Both the position numbers and the translations under genes were made by a program. 40,564 nucleotides of DNA from Gloeocapsa sp. UFS-A4-WI-NPMV-4B04 (GTDB lineage Bacteria > Cyanobacteriota > Cyanobacteriia > Cyanobacteriales > Chroococcidiopsidaceae): positions 1 to 40,564 of the forward strand of contig JAHHHE010000021.1 of NCBI GenBank assembly GCA_019359535.1, given 5' to 3'. Position 1 is the stretch's first letter. Each line of letters starts with the position of its first letter. Shown piece by piece: positions 24,290 to 34,093 of this stretch. The notes below the pieces were generated by a model. It saw only the letters and a program-made list of their open reading frames with translations. It was not told the DNA's origin and did not search any database.

Positions 24290-24536
24290 TTAAACACTCC
24301 TGCGTCCGTAAGTCATTGCTTGTTGCTTACAGAAATTCTCGCTTTTTCGTCGCACAGCGATTCGAGTTTTGGTATCTAGGTGAATACGGTCACAGGTTTT
24401 TAAAGACATAGAGAAAAACTCCGCTAAGGTGTTTGCCAGTCTAACGAGGGCTAGTTGATGATCAAGGGTCAGTGGTATGCCTCTTGAGTAAGCAGTTTGT
24501 TCGCGTGTTGGACATAAAAAGAACTTAAAGCTTAGT
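24290..24536 (-). pseudogene. 5'-truncated gene remnant, unknown family
   Basis: An 81-codon open frame has no usable start. It opens just after a stop at 24537 and ends at TAA 24290. It reads CPTREQTAYSRGIPLTLDHQ, then LALVRLANTLAEFFSMSLKT and ends KQQAMTYGRRSV. The composition is protein-like throughout. It is convergent with the RHH-like gene. I do not recognise it. Confidence 0.4.
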
Positions 24537-24695
24537 TATTTGCTTGTCAATCCTAAAAAAAACTGTCTATTACAATTAGTAAATGGAGAAATTAATTTTA
24601 GGTTTAGTTCTGACGAGAAATTTTACAATATCTAATTTTAGTAAAGAGATGATTCACATTGAAATCCTTTCTGTATAACTATTGTATGCTTCCAA

Positions 24696-24875
24696 AAAGC
24701 TCGGTAGTTCACAACTACCCCCTTTAATAAAAGCTCGGTAGTTCACAAAATCATTAATATATAAATGCTGAAGTGAGTGCGTACAGTAACTAACGTTATA
24801 TTACTAAATTATAGATGAGTGAAAAGCTCGGTAGTTCACAATTACCCTCTTTAATAAAAGCTCGGTAGTTCACAA
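24696..24875. repeat. Iteron-like repeats: four 19-bp copies in two pairs
   Basis: The unit aaagctcggtagttcacaa occurs exactly at 24696-24714, 24730-24748, 24823-24841 and 24857-24875. Within each pair the spacing is 34 bp, and the second pair is a near-copy of the first block 127 bp on. In the first copy GGTAGT-N5-ACTACC forms a small dyad. Identical, same-orientation, evenly spaced units in AT-rich DNA near small regulators resemble plasmid iterons or a regulator-binding array. Confidence 0.85.
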
Positions 24876-25158
24876 ATTTTTGTCGATAGCCTTTTAGCTA
24901 CTACTGAATACCGATAAGGCTTTCACTATTTAAATAGAGTAACAACTTATCAGTATTTGATCTTAGAAAAAAAGTACAAGAGCCTAAGTTTCATGTCTGG
25001 CGTTAAAAATCATCGAATTAAGTCCAAAACTCTTCTAGAAAACTAAGTAGTTCCAAATGTTTAGATTTGTATAGTTTAGCGATTACATCCAATTCCTCAG
25101 TCGATACGTTCGCCAAAAGCTATACTGAGAGGCAAATTGGGGAAAGTCGAGGGGAGTG
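24876..25158. other. Upstream region of the TPR gene
   Basis: This AT-rich stretch follows the iteron-like repeats and must hold the promoter of the 25159 gene. Apart from the small minus-strand frame at 25018-25116, I see nothing definite. Confidence 0.3.
25018..25116 (-). CDS. Possible 32-aa small protein or C-terminal remnant
   Basis: From TTG 25116 the frame reads ANVSTEELDVIAKLYKSKHL and ends ELLSFLEEFWT at TAA 25018. It is strongly protein-like (helical, acidic and hydrophobic) but short, and without a ribosome site. It may be the tail of a lost gene. Confidence 0.25.
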   Translation of the reverse strand: MANVSTEELDVIAKLYKSKHLELLSFLEEFWT

Positions 25159-26355
25159 ATGAGTGACAACAAAATTTCCAGACTCATGGAATTGGCTGAG
25201 AGGGCAGTTTATGAATACAAAGGGGAGGGCTTGTCAAATAACGAGAGGGACATACTTGAACAAAGCTTGCTGAAAAAACCCCTTAAAAAAATTGTTCTTA
25301 GAAATGACCCCGATAAAAATGTCAACACGAGAATGTCTCAAGACTTATGGGACTTGCTATCAGAAGCATTGGGTGAAAAAGTTACTAAAAGAAATGTTTT
25401 AGGTATCCTCATAGGACTACAAAGACGACAGAAGCGCTCGCAGTCAGCAAAAAGTAAGGTGAACACTAGGTTAAGCGATCTCGTTGCTCGAAGATGCAGT
25501 GCATCCGCTTCAGGGCTAACAGTTGTAAATCCAACATTATTTAGTAGGGCTATTTGGAAATTCAGTAGCGAACATGAGCGTGAACAAGCGCAAGCCAACG
25601 GTTCTCAATGGGAAGAAGTTGGACAAAACTCACCAAAAGCGACTACTTTGCTCAGTGGTAACACGCCTCGCTCGTCTAAGTTAAAGAAGTTTATGAAGTC
25701 TGGGCTACCATTACTAATGGGAATTGGAGTTTTAGGCGCTTGGTACGGGCTGTATTGGCTAGCTAATTGGTATGGTGTAAAAAGTCAGTTAGCAGGGAAT
25801 CTTCCACAAGCACAGTTTGTTTATAACTGGGCGCTTAAAATTAATTTTCTTGACCTCTGGACAGCAGAAACACACTACAGCCTTGGTGAAGTATACGAGG
25901 ATCAGCAAAATTACAAGCAAGCCCAAGCCCAATACCAGTTGGCAATTGAAGGTGGTCTAATTCATGCCTATAATAATCAAGCCCGCCTGTACATTTTAAA
26001 TGGAAACTATAGCGCGGCTGTTGCCCTGTTGCAAGTTAGTATTCCACTAACTAAAAATGAAGAGCCACGAACTAGGTACAGTTTTTTCAAAAATCTTGGT
26101 TGGGCGCGTCTAGAGCAAGGTCGTGTCGAAGAAGCGCAAGTTGAATTAGAACAAGCAATAGCACTCGAAGGCGATCGCTCTGCTGCCTACTGTCTACTCG
26201 CCCAAGTTTTGGAGCGCCAGGGGGAAAAGAAACAGGCGGTGTCGCACTGGGAAAACTGTCTAGCATATACCCATTTGCCTAGAACTCCCGAAGAAGACAA
26301 ATGGATTCGTCTAGGGCAACAAAGGTTAAAAGCTGCTTCTGGAGAGATGAAGTGA
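25159..26355 (+). CDS. Membrane TPR protein with effector-associated N-terminal HTH-like domain
   Basis: The start chosen is ATG 25159 (GTG 25156 is adjacent), with GAGGGG upstream. The product is 398 aa. Residues 5-90 match the N-terminal helical domain found on many cyanobacterial caspase, NB-ARC, WD40 and vWA-MoxR-associated proteins (LMELAERAVYEYKGEGLSNN, ERDILEQSL, then LWDLLSEALGEKVTKRNVLG). A basic linker leads to one membrane helix (about 179-199, GLPLLMGIGVLGAWYGLYWL). Residues 205-390 carry TPR units (YSLGEVYEDQQNYKQAQAQY, YNNQARLYILNGNYSAAVAL, FKNLGWARLEQGRVEEAQVE). It is probably a cytoplasm-to-periplasm adaptor. The next gene starts inside its stop codon (GTGA). Confidence 0.7.
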   Translation: MSDNKISRLMELAERAVYEYKGEGLSNNERDILEQSLLKKPLKKIVLRNDPDKNVNTRMSQDLWDLLSEALGEKVTKRNVLGILIGLQRRQKRSQSAKSKVNTRLSDLVARRCSASASGLTVVNPTLFSRAIWKFSSEHEREQAQANGSQWEEVGQNSPKATTLLSGNTPRSSKLKKFMKSGLPLLMGIGVLGAWYGLYWLANWYGVKSQLAGNLPQAQFVYNWALKINFLDLWTAETHYSLGEVYEDQQNYKQAQAQYQLAIEGGLIHAYNNQARLYILNGNYSAAVALLQVSIPLTKNEEPRTRYSFFKNLGWARLEQGRVEEAQVELEQAIALEGDRSAAYCLLAQVLERQGEKKQAVSHWENCLAYTHLPRTPEEDKWIRLGQQRLKAASGEMK

Positions 26356-27428
26356 AAAGTCGTATACCATTAACAATATTTTTCAGTTTACTTTTGATAA
26401 CAACGGATGGAGGAATAGCAAATCAGAAAAAGGTAGTAGCAGAGACGACAAGCAAGGTATCTACTAACAGTTGTGTCCATGTGGGGCGACTTGTTACTAT
26501 TCAAGGAAAGCTACAACTAAAGCGTCAAAATTGGTCGGAATATCAACCAACAGCGATTGGTTCAGTGCTGTGTCAGGGCGATTTAATTCAATCAACAAAA
26601 GGGACTAGAGCTATAGTGCAATGCACTGACTCCAACCAAAATTTGTGGATAGTGCCTGCTGGACTGACTGCGGGTGTTGAGAGCGGTTGCCAGCCACCAG
26701 ATGAACCAGTATATACGAGAACTCGACCAATTCCACCCACTCGTGATCCGCTAGCTAGTGGAATTCCCGACATTATTACTCCTAAACAAACTTGGCTACT
26801 GGGTAACAAGCCAACGTTACGTTGGATTGCTGTACCGGGTACAACGGTCTATGTTGTCAAAGTAAGCGGCCCAGGCGTTCATTGGGTGCGTGAAGTTAAC
26901 GCGACATCTATTGTTTATCCAGGCAACCCACCTTTGAGAGCAGGAGAAGGATATTTGATGGTGGTTAATGCTAATAACGGTGCAACAGCGAAGACAATTT
27001 TTAGCTTACTTGATGAAAAGAGAGCGGCTTTGGTGCGGACAGCTGTTGAACGCATTGCTAGACAAAACTTAAATGACGAGGCAAAAGCCTTAGCCATTGC
27101 CGAAGTTTATGTTGGGCAGGGGTTGACTACAGAAGCGACTGAACTCCTAGAAACGTTAGTCGGCAAAAACACTAAGACAGTTGCTATTTATCAAATGCTT
27201 GGCGATCTCTTTGTACAGGTACGATTGTTGCGGCAAGCTGAGAGTAACTACCTCAAAGCAGTAGATTTGGCAGCGATTGGCAATGATATTGAAGGACAAG
27301 CAGTCGCCGCCGCCAGATTGGGCGAAGTATACGCGGCGCTCGGCAACTCAGATGCCGCAACTTATTGGCACAAGCAGGCGCAGAAAGGCTATCAAATTTT
27401 ATTATCCTCACAGCCAGTTGCCAACTAA
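26352..27428 (+). CDS. Exported FecR-like domain plus TPR protein
   Basis: The start is GTG 26352, overlapping the previous TGA as GTGA, with GGAGAG upstream. The product is 358 aa. A signal sequence (IPLTIFFSLLLITTDGGIA) is followed by a FecR-like beta domain (VGRLVTIQGKLQLKRQNW, GSVLCQGDLIQSTKGTRAIV). An Ig-like strand segment follows (TPKQTWLLGNKPTLRWIAVP), then C-terminal TPR helices (ALAIAEVYVGQGLTTEATEL, IYQMLGDLFVQVRLLRQAES). In cyanobacteria this architecture is found with CHAT proteases. It forms a two-gene operon with the membrane TPR protein and converges on the CHAT gene with a 21-bp overlap. Confidence 0.7.
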   Translation: MKSRIPLTIFFSLLLITTDGGIANQKKVVAETTSKVSTNSCVHVGRLVTIQGKLQLKRQNWSEYQPTAIGSVLCQGDLIQSTKGTRAIVQCTDSNQNLWIVPAGLTAGVESGCQPPDEPVYTRTRPIPPTRDPLASGIPDIITPKQTWLLGNKPTLRWIAVPGTTVYVVKVSGPGVHWVREVNATSIVYPGNPPLRAGEGYLMVVNANNGATAKTIFSLLDEKRAALVRTAVERIARQNLNDEAKALAIAEVYVGQGLTTEATELLETLVGKNTKTVAIYQMLGDLFVQVRLLRQAESNYLKAVDLAAIGNDIEGQAVAAARLGEVYAALGNSDAATYWHKQAQKGYQILLSSQPVAN

Positions 27429-29981
27429 AACATAGGATGCCCAACTAGCAGGGTACTTATACTTACGTAAAAGCTTTAACTGGGCGTTCTGAAGTGCTTT
27501 AGCTTTGCTTACTGTAGAATTATCTTGATTGGATAACGTTTTGTAAAACTGACCCATAAGTTCGGCAGTGGAAGTATCGTTCACTTCCCACAGTGTTGCC
27601 AGCGTAGTGCGTACCCCCACCCTTACCGCTACCCCAGCCAATCCCAAAGCCGCCCGTTTATCGCCCTCTGCTGTCTCGCAAGCACTGAGGACAAGTAAGT
27701 CAATTGCATCCGGTTGGCTTTCTGCTCTGTTTTGGAGTAATGTTTTTAGCTCATTGATATTAATCCGCTTATCCCAGGCACGAATGTACGTCTGATCAGG
27801 GCTAGAACTGAATTGACCGTGAGTTGCCAGATGGACGACCGAGAAAGGACGCTCGTTAATTTCACTTTCCAAGGCGTGACCAGTAAATTCTTGATTACTG
27901 AGAATTACACTTTCAGCAACTTCAGATATTTGCTTCAGTTCATCTTTCACTTCAGGTAATGCCGAGCCGTTAAATCCTGGAATTTTTTGGGAAATTCCGG
28001 CTGCTAAGACTTGTAGTTGATTATTTGGCAAAGATTTGGGCGGTAGTAGCTGAAGGCTAGGGCTTACCGCCAGTGCATACTTTTCGATTAAATAATGTTC
28101 GCCTGAGTGCAGCGCTGCCATTGGAATCTGCCGTAAGGCCCCATCTAAAACAAATACCAACGTTTTTACGCCGTTTTTCTCTAACTCCGACTCCACAGGT
28201 TTAATCAGCAAGTTGTACACCTGCTGCGAAAATTTTAGAAATTGTGGCCACTCACTGTCTGAGAGTTCAAGGCTTTGTCGTAGTGCTTCAAGTAAGTATT
28301 CAAAATTTTGCTCTTTGGATAAAGGTGTTGAGTAGTGCCGTAAGGGTTGATCTGATAAGCTGAAAATGACTTCTATCCGGTCATCTAAAATAATTGGATA
28401 GATAACTGCTGCTGTTGGATCTGCTCCCCGTTCAATTGGTACTGGTGATACAATTTGCAAGTTGCACCGCAGCAAATTCTCCAGTTCTGCCACTTGGAGT
28501 GCTTCAACCACATCACGCGCTTGTTTCAAATTTTTCTGGGTAGCCCCGTCAGATTGCAGCAACAAATCAACCAACTGCCGATAAACTGGTTCCACCCTTT
28601 CAGTGAAAGAGAATTGGATATTCCGGCTGGCGGCAGATAAATCACTGCGAATGGAGTGCAAGCTATCTACTGCTTGGGTGTAAGCAGAGATCGCTCCTTC
28701 GTTATCCCCTTGAATTCGTTTCAAGTATCCTAATTGCCATTGCCACAAATAGGTAATATCCGTCGCTTTAATTGCCTGAGCTAGTGTCAGCGCTTGCTGT
28801 GTTAGGTTTTGAGCATAGTCCAGGTTTTGAGCGTTTTGTGGTGTTTGAACTTGTGCGTACAAGCCACCCAGGAAGCCTGTCGCATAAGATTCGGTTCGCT
28901 GGTCGCTGAAACGATGCGCCAGACGTGCAGTAGTGGCGAAAGTTTGAGCAATCTCTGTCCATGACGGTGAATCGGCAACGTTAGCTTGCTTGAGACAGGT
29001 TAGACCCGAAGCTAATTTTAGTTGAAGGTAGGCTGCTGCTCTACTGGCTGGTATTGTGTCAAGTTTAGATTTGATTTGAGGCCACAATCCTTGTGCCTCT
29101 GACAAAGCATTAGTTTCTAGCAATACATTTAGGCGATTAATTTGTGCTTGAACCCATATACTTGTCGAGATAGGTTCGGTTGCGGCCTGCTGATAATAAT
29201 CAGCTGCCTGTTGATAAAATTGTCTGGGTTGACCCAGGCTTGGGCTATATAGACAGCGCCAGGGGGTTGATGCAATATTGCTTTGTGTGTCAAGACTTGC
29301 TCGTGTTCTGTCCCCCAAAGCTTGAAATGTGTTGCCTATACTGAGCTTGGCTGCGCTTTCGTCTTCAGGCAATCGCAATGCTTTAGCTGCATTTAAGCTC
29401 AATTGCAGCACTTGTTGCGACAGTTCTAAATTATCGAGCTTTCGCAAGACATTACCAAAGCTACGTAAGCCAATTACTTTAATCTGGGAATTTGGTAATT
29501 TTTTAAAATTGTTAAGTAAAGAATTTTGTAGTTGTTGATAATTTTCGTTTGACTGAACTACATTTTGGCAGTCTAGCTCGGCAATATTGAAAGCTTGTAG
29601 TAAAGTGTCGCAGGCTCTTGGGTGAAGTCCTAATGCTTGCAATGCTTCAGCCATATTTATCCGATTTTTGGCAACGCCGTCAGCATCGTCCGCTTGAACA
29701 TAAGCTTTCTCCGCCTGTTGCCAAAGTTTAATTGCTTCAGTAAATTCTCCAGCTTCATAGAGTTCCTGCCCTTGATTATCTAATTGTGAGGCTCTTGCAG
29801 CTACTTGATCACTTTGAGAGATCACAAATGAGGGTGGAATTACTGTTTGTTTCCTCGCTGATACTTGCTTTTCACCCACAGCCAAGACACAAAAAATTGT
29901 TAGTAAGGCTAAAAGAATTAGCAATGCACCGCGAGTCCAACGCCTGCGTGTTTTTCCAACAAGATACCATCTACGGAGCAT
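27408..29981 (-). CDS. TPR-CHAT protease, exported or membrane-anchored
   Basis: The product is 857 aa. An N-terminal arginine-rich stretch (GKTRRRWTRG) is followed by a hydrophobic helix (ALLILLALLTIFCVLAVG), indicating export or a membrane anchor. TPR units run from about 55 to 480. The C-terminal CHAT (caspase-HetF-associated) domain has the expected dyad: His721 in VVHLATHGQF and Cys768 in LLVLSACETAEG. AALGLAGVAVRVGVRTTLAT and LWEVND follow it. CHAT peptidases cut partner proteins after activation; here the catalytic domain would sit outside the cytoplasm. ATG 29981 overlaps the TpsA gene by 11 nt, so the two are made together. Confidence 0.9.
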   Translation of the reverse strand: MLRRWYLVGKTRRRWTRGALLILLALLTIFCVLAVGEKQVSARKQTVIPPSFVISQSDQVAARASQLDNQGQELYEAGEFTEAIKLWQQAEKAYVQADDADGVAKNRINMAEALQALGLHPRACDTLLQAFNIAELDCQNVVQSNENYQQLQNSLLNNFKKLPNSQIKVIGLRSFGNVLRKLDNLELSQQVLQLSLNAAKALRLPEDESAAKLSIGNTFQALGDRTRASLDTQSNIASTPWRCLYSPSLGQPRQFYQQAADYYQQAATEPISTSIWVQAQINRLNVLLETNALSEAQGLWPQIKSKLDTIPASRAAAYLQLKLASGLTCLKQANVADSPSWTEIAQTFATTARLAHRFSDQRTESYATGFLGGLYAQVQTPQNAQNLDYAQNLTQQALTLAQAIKATDITYLWQWQLGYLKRIQGDNEGAISAYTQAVDSLHSIRSDLSAASRNIQFSFTERVEPVYRQLVDLLLQSDGATQKNLKQARDVVEALQVAELENLLRCNLQIVSPVPIERGADPTAAVIYPIILDDRIEVIFSLSDQPLRHYSTPLSKEQNFEYLLEALRQSLELSDSEWPQFLKFSQQVYNLLIKPVESELEKNGVKTLVFVLDGALRQIPMAALHSGEHYLIEKYALAVSPSLQLLPPKSLPNNQLQVLAAGISQKIPGFNGSALPEVKDELKQISEVAESVILSNQEFTGHALESEINERPFSVVHLATHGQFSSSPDQTYIRAWDKRININELKTLLQNRAESQPDAIDLLVLSACETAEGDKRAALGLAGVAVRVGVRTTLATLWEVNDTSTAELMGQFYKTLSNQDNSTVSKAKALQNAQLKLLRKYKYPASWASYVLVGNWL

Positions 29982-32535
29982 AGCAATTTGCTTGGGTAAA
30001 ACTGGAATTATCAGGCGTAGCGTTAGGGGGTTGAGCCGTGAGTATCATCTCTCCCTGCTCGTCAAATACCCACCCTTGGGCTTCCACTAACTTGCTACGA
30101 CTAGAGGGAGTTATAACCGTAGTATTTTCCAATGCTGAACGCTGCCCTTTTACGGCTTCTAGTGTATTATTCCTGACTACTCTTGCTTGAGTTTCCACTG
30201 GTTCACCTGGTTGTGGTGGTAATCCGCCGCGTCCTGTGATGATAAATTCACTTGTCCCTGTTCCTACGTTACCTGTGCTTCCTGAACAGCCTTGTGCAAT
30301 CAAGTTACTAATATCAGTTAGCTCTACTGGCAAATCAACCAATCTGCTACTGGGATTTACAGCTAATGTATTAAATTCTACTCTACCATCTATACCCAGT
30401 TTGGATCTAGCGGTAATAACACTATCTGGAGAACGAAAGAGGGCTTGAGTATTGATTTGAATATTGCCACCCTTACCTGAAAATGCATCAGCTGTGATGC
30501 GGCTATTTTGTCCACTAATTAATATGTCTGCATCGATTTGAACATTTCCGCCGTTGCCAACACCAGCTAGATCAAAATCAAACGGACTATTCACTCCAAG
30601 AAATAGTAAATTTACCTGCGAACTGTCAATATTAGCACTAACAGCACTATTAGATAGCTCTACCTTTTCTGCGCCCAAAAGAATGTCTCCCCCATTTCCT
30701 AAAACGGATGAAGCAGTGATAGAAGAATTGTTTTTTAAAGAAATACTATTAGCATTAATGTTTAAATCTCTGGTTAAACCAGTGCCAAAATTGTTGATAG
30801 TAATTGAGCTGTTAGACGCAAATAAATTTTTAGTATTTATTACTATCTTTCCTGAATCTCCTGTTAGATTTGAAAATGGGCTTAGTGTTTGTTGTATTTG
30901 TAAAGGAGGTATCACTGCGAATGCTCCAATATTAGAAGAAAAACCTAATGGACTTTCTTTTAATACACTTGTGGATGTTTCAAGATTTATAGATTTGTCT
31001 GTTGAAATTGTAATATCACCAGCATTTCCACTTGAAAAAGTAGAAGAATTAATAGCGCCTCCATCCTTCAGTAAAAGTCTAGATGATGTAATTGTTATAT
31101 TACCTGTATCTCCAGCATCAAAAGCTGTAACAGAAATTTGACTGGGTAGAAAAAGAAAAGGGTTAAAATTACGTAGCTCAATATTGCGAGCTGCATTAAT
31201 ATCTACATCTCCACTTCTACCTTGAGAGAAAGTAGCAGATATTATGTTGCCACCATCTAAAATAGTTAGCTCTCCTGTGTTAACTATAATATTTCCACTT
31301 CTTCCGCTACTAAAAGTGAAACTACCAACACCACTAGAAGCACTGTTATTGGCATTAAAAAGAGAAAACCCCTTTATTTCTATTGATTCAGAAGCCTTTA
31401 AAAGTATGTTACTAGAACCTGCTTGTGTAAATGTTTTGCTACTTATGGCTGCTCCATTGTCAAGCTGTAAATGTTTAGTTGATAAAACAATATCACCTAA
31501 ACTTCCGCTCAAAGTTTCCAGTTGAACTCCACTAGGAATTGTTCCGTTTAAAGAGGTTCCACTCAATTGAATTGAATCTGAACTCTGCAAGTTTATACCA
31601 CTACTAGCTTGATCGCCTTGATTTTGAATCAACGCTACCGCCCCTTGAGTAAAAGAAATTTGCTTTCCTCTTAACTGAACTGCACTGTCTCCAAAACCGC
31701 TAGCATCGACTAATGCTTGTTTGGACAGTGCAATATTTTGAAAATTTTGTATATTTTTATAACCTAGAGTCCAGCTATTGGAAGTAGGAGTAAGATCAAC
31801 TACACCAGAACTGACACTACCTAGCTCAATTCGCCCTCCAGGAGCCGTTAAAGTGCCACCTTCTAAGTCAACACCATTTCCTATTAAAGCAAGAGTTTTC
31901 CCTGGTAATACCCGCAAACCATTAGAGCTAGCGCCTGCTGCTGTAATAGGTGAAGAAAAGGAAGGACTAGCCAAATTATGCCCTAAACCCTGTACACTAA
32001 TCCCACCAGAATTGCTACTGAATTGCAACCCACTAGGTACACTTGTAGTTAATAATGGTCGATTTTGGGTAGTATTCGTACTAAGCTGAGTACCATCAGC
32101 AAAATCAATGCTACTAGCGGTACTTCCTAGAAAAGAACCACCAATGTTTAAGCTGGCATTAGAACCAAAGATAATTCCATTGGGATTGACTAGAAATAGA
32201 TTAGCTGTACCATTAGCTTTGATTAAACCATCAATATTTGAGATAGATGAACCTGTTACCCGACTGATAATATTTTGAATGCTCTGAGTGTTATTAAAAT
32301 ATGCTGCTCCCCCTGTAGGAATAGAAAATTGTTCAAAGCTATGAAATAGGTTGCTCCCCTTTATCGTGCCTCCTTCAATGAGACCAGTATTACCTTGCTC
32401 TGTAACAAGAGAGTTGTTAGGTAGTGTAGTATCAGGAACAATCTGTGCTATGGCTGTATTAGAGGTAAACAGGCAGAAGAGAAAACCTACTTTAGTAGAT
32501 ATTAAATTTGTTAACCAAGGTTCCTTTTTATCCAT
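29971..32535 (-). CDS. TpsA: filamentous-haemagglutinin-type two-partner secreted protein
   Basis: This 854-aa protein has a signal peptide (GFLFCLFTSNTAIA) and a TPS (haemagglutination activity) domain at 32-150. That domain includes EGGTIKGSNLFHSFEQFSIP, the NPNGIIFG motif (NLFLVNPNGIIFGSNASLNI) and GGSFLGSTA. Repeating beta-helix rungs follow (GNIIVNTGELTILDGGNIIS, GDITIST, GGNVQIDADILI). The tail contains two cysteines (IAQGCSG, QANCYAP). Such proteins are exported through a TpsB pore and act as adhesins or surface filaments. AAGGAA lies 10 nt before ATG 32535. The likely TpsB partner is at 35976 on the other strand. Confidence 0.9.
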   Translation of the reverse strand: MDKKEPWLTNLISTKVGFLFCLFTSNTAIAQIVPDTTLPNNSLVTEQGNTGLIEGGTIKGSNLFHSFEQFSIPTGGAAYFNNTQSIQNIISRVTGSSISNIDGLIKANGTANLFLVNPNGIIFGSNASLNIGGSFLGSTASSIDFADGTQLSTNTTQNRPLLTTSVPSGLQFSSNSGGISVQGLGHNLASPSFSSPITAAGASSNGLRVLPGKTLALIGNGVDLEGGTLTAPGGRIELGSVSSGVVDLTPTSNSWTLGYKNIQNFQNIALSKQALVDASGFGDSAVQLRGKQISFTQGAVALIQNQGDQASSGINLQSSDSIQLSGTSLNGTIPSGVQLETLSGSLGDIVLSTKHLQLDNGAAISSKTFTQAGSSNILLKASESIEIKGFSLFNANNSASSGVGSFTFSSGRSGNIIVNTGELTILDGGNIISATFSQGRSGDVDINAARNIELRNFNPFLFLPSQISVTAFDAGDTGNITITSSRLLLKDGGAINSSTFSSGNAGDITISTDKSINLETSTSVLKESPLGFSSNIGAFAVIPPLQIQQTLSPFSNLTGDSGKIVINTKNLFASNSSITINNFGTGLTRDLNINANSISLKNNSSITASSVLGNGGDILLGAEKVELSNSAVSANIDSSQVNLLFLGVNSPFDFDLAGVGNGGNVQIDADILISGQNSRITADAFSGKGGNIQINTQALFRSPDSVITARSKLGIDGRVEFNTLAVNPSSRLVDLPVELTDISNLIAQGCSGSTGNVGTGTSEFIITGRGGLPPQPGEPVETQARVVRNNTLEAVKGQRSALENTTVITPSSRSKLVEAQGWVFDEQGEMILTAQPPNATPDNSSFTQANCYAP

Positions 32536-32788
32536 TGCTGTTATTCCTTATATTAGGCTATGTTTTACGGCTTACCTTTAAAAAGTAGGGAGAGCAAAAT
32601 AGTAAAATGTACTGTCAAGCGAGTAATGATGCTATTTAAAACAGAAGCAATAGTAAAGAGAGATATAGAGGAAAAATGAGATAGGTATATCTTTTAACTA
32701 TAATTTTAGAAGTTGATTTTTCCCTAATCCCTAGTATGCTAAAAAGGTTTTAATAAAACAGATGTAATCATGTTTATTATGCTTCGAT

Positions 32789-34093
32789 ATGGGCAGTAAA
32801 CGCATTGTTCTGACTACAATTGGTTCACTGGGTGACCTACACCCCTATATAGCGCTCGCTTTAGAATTGAAAGCTCGTGGTTACGAAGCAGTAATCGCTA
32901 CTAATGAACTATACCACTCCAATGTTCAAGCAGTGGGAATTTCATTTCACCCAATTAGGCCTGATACTTCTTCATTGAGTCCTGATCAGGCTAGAGAGAT
33001 TGTTCGACTTAGTATGGATCGTGTCCAAGGCACAAAGTACGTTATATGTGAGTTGGTATTACCTTCTTTAAAAGATAGCTACGAGGATCTGATGCAAGCT
33101 GTACAGGGTGCTGATCTACTGATTACGCACCCAATTATTTTTGCTGGGCCAATAGTTGCTCAAAAAACGGGTATTCCTTGGGTTTCAACCGTATTAAGTC
33201 CCATTTCGTTTATGTCTGCCTTTGATCCGCCAGTTCTACAAACTTTACCTGTTAGTAGAAACTTAGGAGCGTTTAACTCTTTAATCAATAAAATTCTTTT
33301 TCGATTTGCCAAACTTGCTGTTCGCTCCTGGACTAAGCCGATACAGCAGTTACGGGTTGACTTGGGTTTGCCGCCTGGTAAAGATCCACTGTTTGAGGGT
33401 CAACACTCACCGGATTTAGTGCTGGCTCTCTTCTCCCAATTTTTCGCATCTCCTCAACCGGACTGGCCGAAGCAGACTCATATCACTGGCTTCCCTTTCT
33501 ACGATGATAGAAGTAGCTCATCAGGACTTTCCTTAGAGTTATCACAATTTCTCGATACTGGTTCTCCACCCATCGTTTTTACTTTAGGTTCTACAGAAGT
33601 GATGGATGCGGGTAGCTTTTATTTAGAGAGTGCGATCGCTGCTAAGGAGTTGGGCTGTCGAGCTGTTCTCCTTACTGGAGAACAACCAGGTAACATACCA
33701 CAGAATCTATTGTCAAAAAATATTGTTGCTTTTGACTATGCGCCTTACTCTATGCTTTTTCCGCGTGCATCTGCTGTTGTACATCAAGGTGGCATCGGCA
33801 CAACTGCTCAAGCATTAGAATCTGGTTGCCCCATGTTGGTTACGCCCTACAGCTACGATCAACCAGACAATGCGGCGAGGGCAGAACGTTTAGGCGTAGC
33901 ACGTACTATAACTCGTAGCGATTACAATGCTTACAGTGCTGCTGGAGAGTTAAAGCAGCTGTTAAGTAATCTAAGTTACACCAAACGAGCTACTGATGTA
34001 GGAAAGCAGATACAGGCAGAAAATGGTGTTCGGGCAGCTTGTGATGCAATTGAAGCACGGCTAAATGTTCCTAGTCGTACTCGTCACAACTAG
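32789..34093 (+). CDS. GT1-family (UGT/sterol-glucosyltransferase-like) glycosyltransferase
   Basis: The 434-aa product has an N-terminal acceptor domain opening RIVLTTIGSLGDLHPYIALA, typical of the MurG/UGT fold. The donor-binding C-terminal motif is VVHQGGIGTTAQALESGCPM, then LVTPYSYDQPDNAARAERLG, the bacterial form of the UGT signature. The linker has PIVFTLGSTEVMDAG. It resembles enzymes that glycosylate lipids, sterols or macrolides; the acceptor is unknown. A methyltransferase gene begins about 40 bp downstream, so the pair probably modified one product before the IS hit. There is a 253-bp divergent promoter region with the TpsA gene. Confidence 0.85.
   Translation: MGSKRIVLTTIGSLGDLHPYIALALELKARGYEAVIATNELYHSNVQAVGISFHPIRPDTSSLSPDQAREIVRLSMDRVQGTKYVICELVLPSLKDSYEDLMQAVQGADLLITHPIIFAGPIVAQKTGIPWVSTVLSPISFMSAFDPPVLQTLPVSRNLGAFNSLINKILFRFAKLAVRSWTKPIQQLRVDLGLPPGKDPLFEGQHSPDLVLALFSQFFASPQPDWPKQTHITGFPFYDDRSSSSGLSLELSQFLDTGSPPIVFTLGSTEVMDAGSFYLESAIAAKELGCRAVLLTGEQPGNIPQNLLSKNIVAFDYAPYSMLFPRASAVVHQGGIGTTAQALESGCPMLVTPYSYDQPDNAARAERLGVARTITRSDYNAYSAAGELKQLLSNLSYTKRATDVGKQIQAENGVRAACDAIEARLNVPSRTRHN

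Noticed and set aside
24696-24875. Possible CRISPR array
   Set aside because: Only four 19-bp units. Spacers are 15 and 74 nt, the two short ones are near-identical, and no cas genes are present.
30554-31141. Plus-strand frame of 195 codons inside the TpsA gene
   Set aside because: It is the antisense of the repetitive beta-helix coding region. The composition follows the repeat, with no start signals.
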